DNA of 64,000 nucleotides from Cornus controversa (Eukaryota > Streptophyta > Magnoliopsida > Cornales > Cornaceae). Numbering within the stretch: the first letter of the stretch is position 1; every line of letters starts with the position of its first letter. The stretch spans positions 620,001 through 684,000 of the forward strand of contig CM048847.1 of assembly GCA_026545225.1 (NCBI GenBank). The letters are read 5' to 3'. A model generated the notes under the pieces. That model saw nothing but the letters and a program-made list of their open reading frames with translations, was not told the origin of the DNA and made no database searches. The position numbers and the translations under genes are program-made. Of the stretch, positions 50,801 to 63,343 are shown piece after piece.

Positions 50801-53777
50801 ACCATTTTAAACTTGTTTCATTTGAGCTGTTATGATTAGAAAACCACATTCCAAGAGAAGTCGTGCCATAATACTAATCGTACGCTATTTTTTTGTAAAT
50901 GAAACCATCAAAGCGTCCCAAAGAAACGACGAGCATGTCGATCCGATCTTCATCCATATTTGTTTGAGTTGTTATGAGTCGAAAAGAACAATTCCTTGCA
51001 ATAACCAGGCATGACCACAACCGTGTGGTGCTTTGTCCTAGAATTGACCATCTGGATGTCTAGAAGAATAGAGAATAACAACAACGGTTTTGAACTTGTT
51101 TCGTTTGACCTGTCCTGATTCGAAAAGTCCAATCCACGTGAAATCGTGGCATACATAGAATTATACGTTGCATTATGCCTAATTCGACCGTGAGGACGTC
51201 CTGAATCGAAAAGAGTAATTCCTTGCTGCACTCATGAATGATCACAACCGTATGGTGCTCTATGCCAACTTCAACCATCTGGACAAGTAAAAGAAACAAT
51301 TCCCAAGCTATCGATGATTTCAAACAAGTTTAGTTTGAGTTGTTCTGATTCAAAAACCCATTCCTTGAGAAGTCGTGCCATAATCAGAATCGTAAGTTTC
51401 TTTTTTCCAAATTAGACCATCAAAGCATCCAAAAGAAGTGACGAACATGTCAATCCGATCTTCATCACAACCGTATGGTGCTTTGTTCCAAATTCGACCG
51501 TTTGGACATCTAAAGGAAACAACTAGCAAGCTACCAACCATTTTAAACTTGTTTCATTTGAGTTGTTTTGATTCAAAAACCGCATTCCAAGAGAAGTTGT
51601 GCCATAATACTAATCGTACGCTGCTTTTTTCAAAATGAAACCATCAAAGGGTCCCAAAGAAACGACGAGCATGTCGATCCGATATTCATCCATGTTTGTT
51701 TGAGTTGTTCTGAGTCGAAAGAACAATTGCTTGCTATAATCAGGCATGACGACAACCGTATGGTGCTTTGTGCTAGAATTGACCATCTGGATGTCCAGAA
51801 GAATAGAGAATGACAACAACGGTTTTGAACTTGTTTCGTTTGACCTGTCCTGATTCAAAAAGTCCAATCCACGTGAAATCGTGCCATACATAGAATTATA
51901 CGTTGCTTTATGCCTAATTCGACCGTGAGGACGTCCTGAATCGAAAAGAGTAATTTCTTGCTGCACCCATGAATGATCACAACCGTATGGTGCTCTATGC
52001 CAACTTCAACCATCTGGACAAGTAAAAGAAACAATTCCCAAGCTATCGATGATTTGAAACAAGTTTAGTTTAAGTTGTTCTGAGTCGAAAACCCCAGTCC
52101 TTGAGAAGTTGTGTCATAATCAGAATCGTAAGTTTCTTTTTTCCAAATTAGACCATCAAAGCATCCAAAAGAAGTGACGAACATGTCAATCCGATCTTCA
52201 TCACAACCGTATGGTGCTTTGTTCCAAATTCGACCGTTTCGACATCTAAAGGAAACAATTTGTAAGCTACCAACCATTTTAAACTTGTTTCATTTGAGCT
52301 GTTATGATTAGAAAACCACATTCCAAGAGAAGTCGTGCCATAATACTAATCGTACGCTGTTTTTTTGTAAATGAAACCATCAAAGCGTCCCAAAGAAACG
52401 ACGAGCATGTCGATCCGATCTTCATCCATATTTGTTTGAGTTGTTATGAGTCGAAAAGAACAATTCCTTGCAATAACCAGGCATGACCACAACCGTGTGG
52501 TGCTTTGTCCTAGAATTGACCATCTGGATGTCTAGAAGAATAGAGAATAACAACAACGGTTTTGAACTTGTTTCGTTTGACCTGTCCTGATTCGAAAAGT
52601 CCAATCCACGTGAAATCGTGCCATACATAGAATTATACGTTGCATTATGCCTAATTCGACCGTGAGGACGTCCTGAATCGAAAAGAGTAATTCCTTGCTG
52701 CACTCATGAATGATCACAACCGTATGGTGCTCTATGCCAACTTCAACCATCTGGACAAGTAAAAGAAACAATTCCCAAGCTATCGATGATTTCAAACAAG
52801 TTTAGTTTGAGTTGTTCTGATTCAAAAACCCATTCCTTGAGAAGTCGTGCCATAATCAGAATCGTAAGTTTCTTTTTTCCAAATTAGACCATCAAAGCAT
52901 CCAAAAGAAGTGACGAACATGTCAATCCGATCTTCATCACAACCGTATGGTGCTTTGTTCCAAATTCGACCGTTTGGACATCTAAAGGAAACAATTAGCA
53001 AGCTACGAACCATTTTAAACTTGTTTCATTTGAGTTGTTTTGATTCAAAAACCGCATTCCAAGAGAAGTCGTGCCATAATACTAATCGTACGCTGCTTTT
53101 TTCAAAATGAAACCATCAAAGGGTCCCAAAGAAACGACGAGCATGTCGATCCGATATTCATCCATGTTTGTTTGAGTTGTTCTGAGTCGAAAGAACAATT
53201 GCTTGCTATAATCAGGCATGACGACAACCGTATGGTGCTTTGTGCTAGAATTGACCATCTGGATGTCCAGAAGAATAGAGAATGACAACAACGGTTTTGA
53301 ACTTGTTTCGTTTGACCTGTCCTGATTCGAAAAGTCCAATCCACGTGAAATCGTGGCATACATAGAATTATACGTTGCTTTATGCCTAATTCGACCGTGA
53401 GGACGTCCTGAATCGAAAAGAGTAATTTCTTGCTGCACCCATGAATGATCACAACCGTATGGTGCTCTATGCCAACTTCAACCATCTGGACAAGTAAAAG
53501 AAACAATTCCCAAGCTATCGATGATTTGAAACAAGTTTAGTTTAAGTTGTTCTGAGTCGAAAACCCCAGCCCTTGAGAAGTTGTGTCATAATCAGAATCG
53601 TAAGTTTCTTTTTTCCAAATTAGACCATCAAAGCATCCAAAAGAAGTGACGAACCTGTCAATCCGATCTTCATCACAACCGTATGGTGCTTTGTTCCAAA
53701 TTCGACCGTTTCGACATCTAAAGGAAACAATTTGCAAGCTACCAACCATTTTAAACTTGTTTCATTTGAGTTGTTAT
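47155..53777 (+). repeat. Nine-monomer higher-order unit, copy 1 (about 6623 bp)
   Basis: Markers starting with CGTAATAGTAATCG (near 47188) and AACTAATGCTTGC (near 47307) recur 6623 bases downstream. The following monomers at 47891, 48627, 49363 and 50098 pair with 54514, 55250, 55986 and 56721. Private changes include GAGTTCTTCTG near 48028, GTGAAGAACATG near 49235, AAATGACG at 49456 and GAATTGAAAAG at 49735. The unit edges can be moved by up to about 400 bp because neighbouring sequence is shared. Confidence 0.75.
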
Positions 53778-54168
53778 GATTAGAAAACCACATTCCAAGA
53801 GAAGTCGTGCCGTAATAGTAATCGTACGCTGCTTTTTTCTAAATGAAACCATCAAAGCGTCCCAAAGAAACGACGAGCATGTCGATCCGATCTTCATCCA
53901 TGTCTGTTTGAGTTGTTCTGAGTCGAAAGAACTAATGCTTGCAATAATCAAGCATGACGACAACCGTATGGCGCTTTGTGCTAGAATTGACCATCTAGAT
54001 GTCCAGAAAAATAGAGAATGACAACAACGGTTTCGAACTTGTTTCGTTTGACTTGTCCTGATTCAAAAATTCCAATCCATGTGAAATCGTGCCATAGTTA
54101 GAATTATACGTTGCTTTATGCCAAATTCAACCGTCAGGACTTCCTGAATCAAAAAGAGTAATTCCATA

Positions 54169-57100
54169 CTGCACCCATGAATGATCACAACCGTATGGTG
54201 CTCTATGCCAACTTCAACCATCTGGACAAGTAAAAGAAACAATTCCCAAGCTATCGATGATTTTAAACAAGTTTAGTTTCAGTTGTTCTGATTCGAAAAC
54301 CCTAGTCCTTGAGAAGTTGTGTCATAATCAGAATCGTAAGTTTCTTTTTTCCAAATTAGACCATGAAAGCATCCAAAAGAAGTGACGAACATGTCAATCC
54401 GATCTTCATCACAACCGTATGGTGCTTTGTTCCAAATTCGACCGTTTGGACATCTAAAGGAAACAATTAGCAAGCTCACAAGCATTTTAAACTTGTTTCA
54501 TTTGAGTTGTTATGATTAGAAAACCACATTCCAAGAGAAGTCGTGCCATAATACTAATCGTACGCTGCTTTTTTCAAAATGAAACCATCAAAGGGTCCCA
54601 AAGAAACGACGAGCATGTCGATCCGATATTCATCCATGTTTGTTTGAGTTGTTCTGAGTCGAAAGAACAATTGCTTGCTATAATCAGGCATGACGACAAC
54701 CGTATGGTGCTTTGTGCTAGAATTGACCATCTGGATGTCCAGAAGAATAGAGAATGACAACAACGGTTTTGAACTTGTTTCGTTTGACCTGTCCTGATTC
54801 GAAAAGTCCAATCCACGTGAAATCGTGCCATACATAGAATTATACGTTGCTTTATGCCTAATTCGACCGTGAGGACGTCCTGAATCGAAAAGAGTAATTT
54901 CTTGCTGCACCCATGAATGATCACAACCGTATGGTGCTCTATGCCAACTTCAACCATCTGGACAAGTAAAAGAAACAATTCCCAAGCTATCGATGATTTG
55001 AAACAAGTTTAGTTTAAGTTGTTCTGAGTCGAAAACCCCAGTCCTTGAGAAGTTGTGTCATAATCAGAATCGTAAGTTTCTTTTTTCCAAATTAGACCAT
55101 CAAAGCATCCAAAAGAAGTGACGAACATGTCAATCCGATCTTCATCACAACCGTATGGTGCTTTGTTCCAAATTCGACCGTTTCGACATCTAAAGGAAAC
55201 AATTTGTAAGCTACCAACCATTTTAAACTTGTTTCATTTGAGCTGTTATGATTAGAAAACCACATTCCAAGAGAAGTCGTGCCATAATACTAATCGTACG
55301 CTGTTTTTTTGTAAATGAAACCATCAAAGCGTCCCAAAGAAACGACGAGCATGTCGATCCGATCTTCATCCATATTTGTTTGAGTTGTTATGAGTCGAAA
55401 AGAACAATTCCTTGCAATAACCAGGCATGACCACAACCGTGTGGTGCTTTGTGCTAGAATTGACCATCTGGATGTCCAGAAGAATAGAGAATGACAACAA
55501 CGGTTTTGAACTTGTTTCGTTTGACCTGTCCTGATTCGAAAAGTCCAATCCACGTGAAATCGTGGCATACATAGAATTATACGTTGCTTTATGCCTAATT
55601 CGACCGTGAGGACGTCCTGAATCGAAAAGAGTAATTCCTTGCTGCACTCATGAATGATCACAACCGTATGGTGCTCTATGCCAACTTCAACCATCTGGAC
55701 AAGTAAAAGAAACAATTCCCAAGCTATCGATGATTTTAGACAAGTTTAGTTTGAGTTGTTCTGATTCAAAAACCCATTCCTTGAGAAGTCGTGCCATAAT
55801 CAAAATCGTAAGTTTCTTTTTTCCAAATTAGACCATCAAAGCATCCAAAAGAAGTGACGAACATGTCAATCCGATCTTCATCACAACCGTATGGTGCTTT
55901 GTTCCAAATTCGACCGTTTGGACATCTAAAGGAAACAATTAGCAAGCTACCAACCATTTTAAACTTGTTTCATTTGAGTTTTTTTGATTCAAAAACCGCA
56001 TTCCAAGAGAAGTCGTGCCATAATACTAATCGTACGCTGCTTTTTTCAAAATGAAACCATCAAAGGGTCCCAAAGAAACGACGAGCATGTCGATCCGATA
56101 TTCATCCATGTTTGTTTGAGTTGCTCTGTGTCAAAAGAACAATTGCTTGCTATAATCAGGCATGACGACAACCGTATGGTGCTTTGTGCTAGAATTGACC
56201 ATCTGGATGTCCAGAAGAGTAGAGAATGACAACAACGGTTTTGAACTTGTTTCGTTTGACCTGTCCTTATTCGAAAAGTCCAATCCACGTGAAATCGTGC
56301 CATACATAGAATTATACGTTGGTTTATGCCTAATTCGACCGTGAGGACGTCCTGAATCGAAAAGAGTAATTTCTTGCTGCACCCATGAATGATCACAACC
56401 ATATGGTGCTCTATGCCAACTTCAACCATCTGGACAAGTAAAAGAAACAATTCCCAAGCTATCGATGATTTCAAACAAGTTTAGTTTGAGTTGTTCTGAT
56501 TCAAAAACCCATTCCTTGAGAAGTCGTGCCATAATCAGAATCGTAAGTTTCTTTTTTCCAAATTAGACCATCAAAGCATCCAAAAGAAGTGACGAACATG
56601 TCAATCCGATCTTCATCACAACCGTATGGTGCTTTGTTCCAAATTCGACCGTTTGGACATCTAAAGGAAACAATTAGCAAGCTACCAACCATTTTAAACT
56701 TGTTTCATTTGAGTTGTTTTGATTCAAAAACCGCATTCCAAGATAAGTCGTGCCATAATACTAATCGTACGCTGCTTTTTTCAAAATGAAACCATCAAAG
56801 GGTCCCAAAGAAACGACGAGCATGTCGATCCGATGTTCATCCATGTTTGTTTGAGTTGTTCTGAGTCGAAAGAACAATTGCTTGCTATAATCAGGCATGA
56901 CGACAACCGTATGGTGCTTTGTGCTAGAATTGACCATCTGGATGTCCAGAAGAATAGAGAATGACAACAACGGTTTTGAACTTGTTTCGTTTGACCTGTC
57001 CTGATTCGAAAAGTCCAATCCACGTGAAATCGTGCCATACATAGAATTATACGTTGCTTTATGCCTAATTCGACCGTGAGGACGTCCTGAATCGAAAAGA

Positions 57101-58583
57101 GTAATTTCTTGCTGCACCCATGAATGATCACAACCGTATGGTGCTCTATGCCAACTTCAACCATCTGGACAAGTAAAAGAAACAATTCCCAAGCTATCGA
57201 TGATTTGAAACAAGTTTAGTTTAAGTTGTTCTGAGTCAAAAACCCCAGTCCTTGAGAAGTTGTGTCATAATCAGAATCGTAAGTTTCTTTTTTCCAAATT
57301 AGACCATCAAAGCATCCAAAAGAAGTGACGAACATGTCAATCCGATCTTCATCACAACCGTATGGTGCTTTGTTCCAAATTCGACCGTTTCGACATCTAA
57401 AGGAAACAATTTGTAAGCTACCAACCATTTTAAACTTGTTTCATTTGAGCTGTTATGATTAGAAAACCACATTCCAAGAGAAGTCGTGCCATAATACTAA
57501 TCGTACGCTGTTTTTTTGTAAATGAAACCATCAAAGCGTCCCAAAGAAACGACGAGCATGTCGATCCGATCTTCATCCATATTTGTTTGAGTTGTTATGA
57601 GTCGAAAAGAACAATTCCTTGCAATAACCAGGCATGACCACAACCGTGTGGTGCTTTGTCCTAGAATTGACCATCTGGATGTCTAGAAGAATAGAGAATA
57701 ACAACAACGGTTTTGAACTTGTTTCGTTTGACCTGTCCTGATTCGAAAAGTCCAATCCACGTGAAATCGTGCCATACATAGAATTATACGTTGCATTATG
57801 CCTAATTCGACCGTGAGGACGTCCTGAATCGAAAAGAGTAATTCCTTGCTGCACTCATGAATGATCACAACCGTATGGTGCTCTATGCCAACTTCAACCA
57901 TCTGGACAAGTAAAAGAAACAATTCCCAAGCTATCGATGATTTCAAACAAGTTTAGTTTGAGTTGTTCTGATTCAAAAACCCATTCCTTGAGAAGTCGTG
58001 CCATAATCAGAATCGTAAGTTTCTTTTTTCCAAATTAGACCATCAAAGCATCCAAAAGAAGTGACGAACATGTCAATCCGATCTTCATCACAACCGTATG
58101 GTGCTTTGTTCCAAATTCGACCGTTTGGACATCTAAAGGAAACAATTAGCAAGCTACCAACCATTTTAAACTTGTTTCATTTGAGTTGTTTTGATTCAAA
58201 AACCGCATTCCAAGAGAAGTCGTGCCATAATACTAATCGTACGCTGCTTTTTTCAAAATGAAACCATCAAAGGGTCCCAAAGAAACGACGAGCATGTCGA
58301 TCCGATGTTCATCCATGTTTGTTTGAGTTGTTCTGAGTCGAAAGAACAATTGCTTGCTATAATCAGGCATGACGACAACCGTATGGTGCTTTGTGCTAGA
58401 ATTGACCATCTGGATGTCCAGAAGAATAGAGAATGACAACAACGGTTTTGAACTTGTTTCGTTTGACCTGTCCTGATTCGAAAAGTCCAATCCACGTGAA
58501 ATCGTGCCATACATAGAATTATACGTTGCTTTATGCCTAATTCGACCGTGAGGACGTCCTGAATCGAAAAGAGTAATTTCTTG
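54169..58583 (+). repeat. Six-monomer higher-order unit, copy 1 (4415 bp)
   Basis: The sequence pairs with the next 4415 bases. The left break is placed at 54169, where ...CCATACTGCACCC changes to the sequence shared with ...TTGCTGCACCC at 58584. Few differences were seen between copies, among them AAGATAAGTCG near 56744 and GTGCCATAC/GTGGCATAC near 57768. Its first part also belongs to copy 2 of the nine-monomer unit (53778 onward), so the two registers overlap. Confidence 0.8.
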
Positions 58584-61500
58584 CTGCACCCATGAATGAT
58601 CACAACCGTATGGTGCTCTATGCCAACTTCAACCATCTGGACAAGTAAAAGAAACAATTCCCAAGCTATCGATGATTTTAAACAAGTTTAGTTTCAGTTG
58701 TTCTGATTCGAAAACCCTAGTCCTTGAGAAGTTGTGTCATAATCAGAATCGTAAGTTTCTTTTTTCCAAATTAGACCATGAAAGCATCCAAAAGAAGTGA
58801 CGAACATGTCAATCCGATCTTCATCACAACCGTATGGTGCTTTGTTCCAAATTCGACCGTTTGGACATCTAAAGGAAACAATTAGCAAGCTCACAAGCAT
58901 TTTAAACTTGTTTCATTTGAGTTGTTATGATTAGAAAACCACATTCCAAGAGAAGTCGTGCCATAATACTAATCGTACGCTGCTTTTTTCAAAATGAAAC
59001 CATCAAAGGGTCCCAAAGAAACGACGAGCATGTCGATCCGATATTCATCCATGTTTGTTTGAGTTGTTCTGAGTCGAAAGAACAATTGCTTGCTATAATC
59101 AGGCATGACGACAACCGTATGGTGCTTTGTGCTAGAATTGACCATCTGGATGTCCAGAAGAATAGAGAATGACAACAACGGTTTTGAACTTGTTTCGTTT
59201 GACCTGTCCTGATTCGAAAAGTCCAATCCACGTGAAATCGTGCCATACATAGAATTATACGTTGCTTTATGCCTAATTCGACCGTGAGGACGTCCTGAAT
59301 CGAAAAGAGTAATTTCTTGCTGCACCCATGAATGATCACAACCGTATGGTGCTCTATGCCAACTTCAACCATCTGGACAAGTAAAAGAAACAATTCCCAA
59401 GCTATCGATGATTTGAAACAAGTTTAGTTTAAGTTGTTCTGAGTCGAAAACCCCAGTCCTTGAGAAGTTGTGTCATAATCAGAATCGTAAGTTTCTTTTT
59501 TCCAAATTAGACCATCAAAGCATCCAAAAGAAGTGACGAACATGTCAATCCGATCTTCATCACAACCGTATGGTGCTTTGTTCCAAATTCGACCGTTTCG
59601 ACATCTAAAGGAAACAATTTGTAAGCTACCAACCATTTTAAACTTGTTTCATTTGAGCTGTTATGATTAGAAAACCACATTCCAAGAGAAGTCGTGCCAT
59701 AATACTAATCGTACGCTGTTTTTTTGTAAATGAAACCATCAAAGCGTCCCAAAGAAACGACGAGCATGTCGATCCGATCTTCATCCATATTTGTTTGAGT
59801 TGTTATGAGTCGAAAAGAACAATTCCTTGCAATAACCAGGCATGACCACAACCGTGTGGTGCTTTGTGCTAGAATTGACCATCTGGATGTCCAGAAGAAT
59901 AGAGAATGACAACAACGGTTTTGAACTTGTTTCGTTTGACCTGTCCTGATTCGAAAAGTCCAATCCACGTGAAATCGTGGCATACATAGAATTATACGTT
60001 GCTTTATGCCTAATTCGACCGTGAGGACGTCCTGAATCGAAAAGAGTAATTCCTTGCTGCACTCATGAATGATCACAACCGTATGGTGCTCTATGCCAAC
60101 TTCAACCATCTGGACAAGTAAAAGAAACAATTCCCAAGCTATCGATGATTTTAGACAAGTTTAGTTTGAGTTGTTCTGATTCAAAAACCCATTCCTTGAG
60201 AAGTCGTGCCATAATCAAAATCGTAAGTTTCTTTTTTCCAAATTAGACCATCAAAGCATCCAAAAGAAGTGACGAACATGTCAATCCGATCTTCATCACA
60301 ACCGTATGGTGCTTTGTTCCAAATTCGACCGTTTGGACATCTAAAGGAAACAATTAGCAAGCTACCAACCATTTTAAACTTGTTTCATTTGAGTTTTTTT
60401 GATTCAAAAACCGCATTCCAAGAGAAGTCGTGCCATAATACTAATCGTACGCTGCTTTTTTCAAAATGAAACCATCAAAGGGTCCCAAAGAAACGACGAG
60501 CATGTCGATCCGATATTCATCCATGTTTGTTTGAGTTGCTCTGTGTCAAAAGAACAATTGCTTGCTATAATCAGGCATGACGACAACCGTATGGTGCTTT
60601 GTGCTAGAATTGACCATCTGGATGTCCAGAAGAGTAGAGAATGACAACAACGGTTTTGAACTTGTTTCGTTTGACCTGTCCTTATTCGAAAAGTCCAATC
60701 CACGTGAAATCGTGCCATACATAGAATTATACGTTGGTTTATGCCTAATTCGACCGTGAGGACGTCCTGAATCGAAAAGAGTAATTTCTTGCTGCACCCA
60801 TGAATGATCACAACCATATGGTGCTCTATGCCAACTTCAACCATCTGGACAAGTAAAAGAAACAATTCCCAAGCTATCGATGATTTCAAACAAGTTTAGT
60901 TTGAGTTGTTCTGATTCAAAAACCCATTCCTTGAGAAGTCGTGCCATAATCAGAATCGTAAGTTTCTTTTTTCCAAATTAGACCATCAAAGCATCCAAAA
61001 GAAGTGACGAACATGTCAATCCGATCTTCATCACAACCGTATGGTGCTTTGTTCCAAATTCGACCGTTTGGACATCTAAAGGAAACAATTAGCAAGCTAC
61101 CAACCATTTTAAACTTGTTTCATTTGAGTTGTTTTGATTCAAAAACCGCATTCCAAGAGAAGTCGTGCCATAATACTAATCGTACGCTGCTTTTTTCAAA
61201 ATGAAACCATCAAAGGGTCCCAAAGAAACGACGAGCATGTCGATCCGATGTTCATCCATGTTTGTTTGAGTTGTTCTGAGTCGAAAGAACAATTGCTTGC
61301 TATAATCAGGCATGACGACAACCGTATGGTGCTTTGTGCTAGAATTGACCATCTGGATGTCCAGAAGAATAGAGAATGACAACAACGGTTTTGAACTTGT
61401 TTCGTTTGACCTGTCCTGATTCGAAAAGTCCAATCCACGTGAAATCGTGCCATACATAGAATTATACGTTGCTTTATGCCTAATTCGACCGTGAGGACGT

Positions 61501-62998
61501 CCTGAATCGAAAAGAGTAATTTCTTGCTGCACCCATGAATGATCACAACCGTATGGTGCTCTATGCCAACTTCAACCATCTGGACAAGTAAAAGAAACAA
61601 TTCCCAAGCTATCGATGATTTGAAACAAGTTTAGTTTAAGTTGTTCTGAGTCAAAAACCCCAGTCCTTGAGAAGTTGTGTCATAATCAGAATCGTAAGTT
61701 TCTTTTTTCCAAATTAGACCATCAAAGCATCCAAAAGAAGTGACGAACATGTCAATCCGATCTTCATCACAACCGTATGGTGCTTTGTTCCAAATTCGAC
61801 CGTTTCGACATCTAAAGGAAACAATTTGTAAGCTACCAACCATTTTAAACTTGTTTCATTTGAGCTGTTATGATTAGAAAACCACATTCCAAGAGAAGTC
61901 GTGCCATAATACTAATCGTACGCTGTTTTTTTGTAAATGAAACCATCAAAGCGTCCCAAAGAAACGACGAGCATGTCGATCCGATCTTCATCCATATTTG
62001 TTTGAGTTGTTATGAGTCGAAAAGAACAATTCCTTGCAATAACCAGGCATGACCACAACCGTGTGGTGCTTTGTCCTAGAATTGACCATCTGGATGTCTA
62101 GAAGAATAGAGAATAACAACAACGGTTTTGAACTTGTTTCGTTTGACCTGTCCTGATTCGAAAAGTCCAATCCACGTGAAATCGTGGCATACATAGAATT
62201 ATACGTTGCATTATGCCTAATTCGACCGTGAGGACGTCCTGAATCGAAAAGAGTAATTCCTTGCTGCACTCATGAATGATCACAACCGTATGGTGCTCTA
62301 TGCCAACTTCAACCATCTGGACAAGTAAAAGAAACAATTCCCAAGCTATCGATGATTTCAAACAAGTTTAGTTTGAGTTGTTCTGATTCAAAAACCCATT
62401 CCTTGAGAAGTCGTGCCATAATCAGAATCGTAAGTTTCTTTTTTCCAAATTAGACCATCAAAGCATCCAAAAGAAGTGACGAACATGTCAATCCGATCTT
62501 CATCACAACCGTATGGTGCTTTGTTCCAAATTCGACCGTTTGGACATCTAAAGGAAACAATTAGCAAGTTACCAACCATTTTAAACTTGTTTCATTTGAG
62601 TTGTTTTGATTCAAAAACCGCATTCCAAGAGAAGTCGTGCCATAATACTAATCGTACGCTGCTTTTTTCAAAATGAAACCATCAAAGGGTCCCAAAGAAA
62701 CGACGAGCATGTCGATCCGATGTTCATCCATGTTTGTTTGAGTTGTTCTGAGTCGAAAGAACAATTGCTTGCTATAATCAGGCATGACGACAACCGTATG
62801 GTGCTTTGTGCTAGAATTGACCATCTGGATGTCCAGAAGAATAGAGAATGACAACAACGGTTTTGAACTTGTTTCGTTTGACCTGTCCTGATTCGAAAAG
62901 TCCAATCCACGTGAAATCGTGCCATACATAGAATTATACGTTGCTTTATGCCTAATTCGACCGTGAGGACGTCCTGAATCGAAAAGAGTAATTTCTTG
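58584..62998 (+). repeat. Six-monomer higher-order unit, copy 2 (4415 bp)
   Basis: This is the head-to-tail duplicate of the preceding 4415 bp. The hybrid monomer at the join (module A at 58193) has a front of the CAAAATG/GATGTTC type and a module E of the GATTCGAAAACCCTAG type (58706 on), copied from the one at 54291. Similarity runs on to 63093; 58679 is T where its partner 63094 is G. The monomer carries the recombination join inside module D or its tail. Confidence 0.8.
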
Positions 62999-63343
62999 CT
63001 GCACCCATGAATGATCACAACCGTATGGTGCTCTATGCCAACTTCAACCATCTGGACAAGTAAAAGAAACAATTCCCAAGCTATCGATGATTTGAAACAA
63101 GTTTAGTTTAAGTTGTTCTGAGTCGAAAACCCCAGTCCTTGAGAAGTTGTGTCATAATCAGAATCGTAAGTTTCTTTTTTCCAAATTAGACCATCAAAGC
63201 ATCCAAAAGAAGTGACGAACATGTCAATCCGATCTTCATCACAACCGTATGGTGCTTTGTTCCAAATTCGACCGTTTCGACATCTAAAGGAAACAATTTG
63301 TAAGCTACCAACCATTTTAAACTTGTTTCATTTGAGCTGTTAT

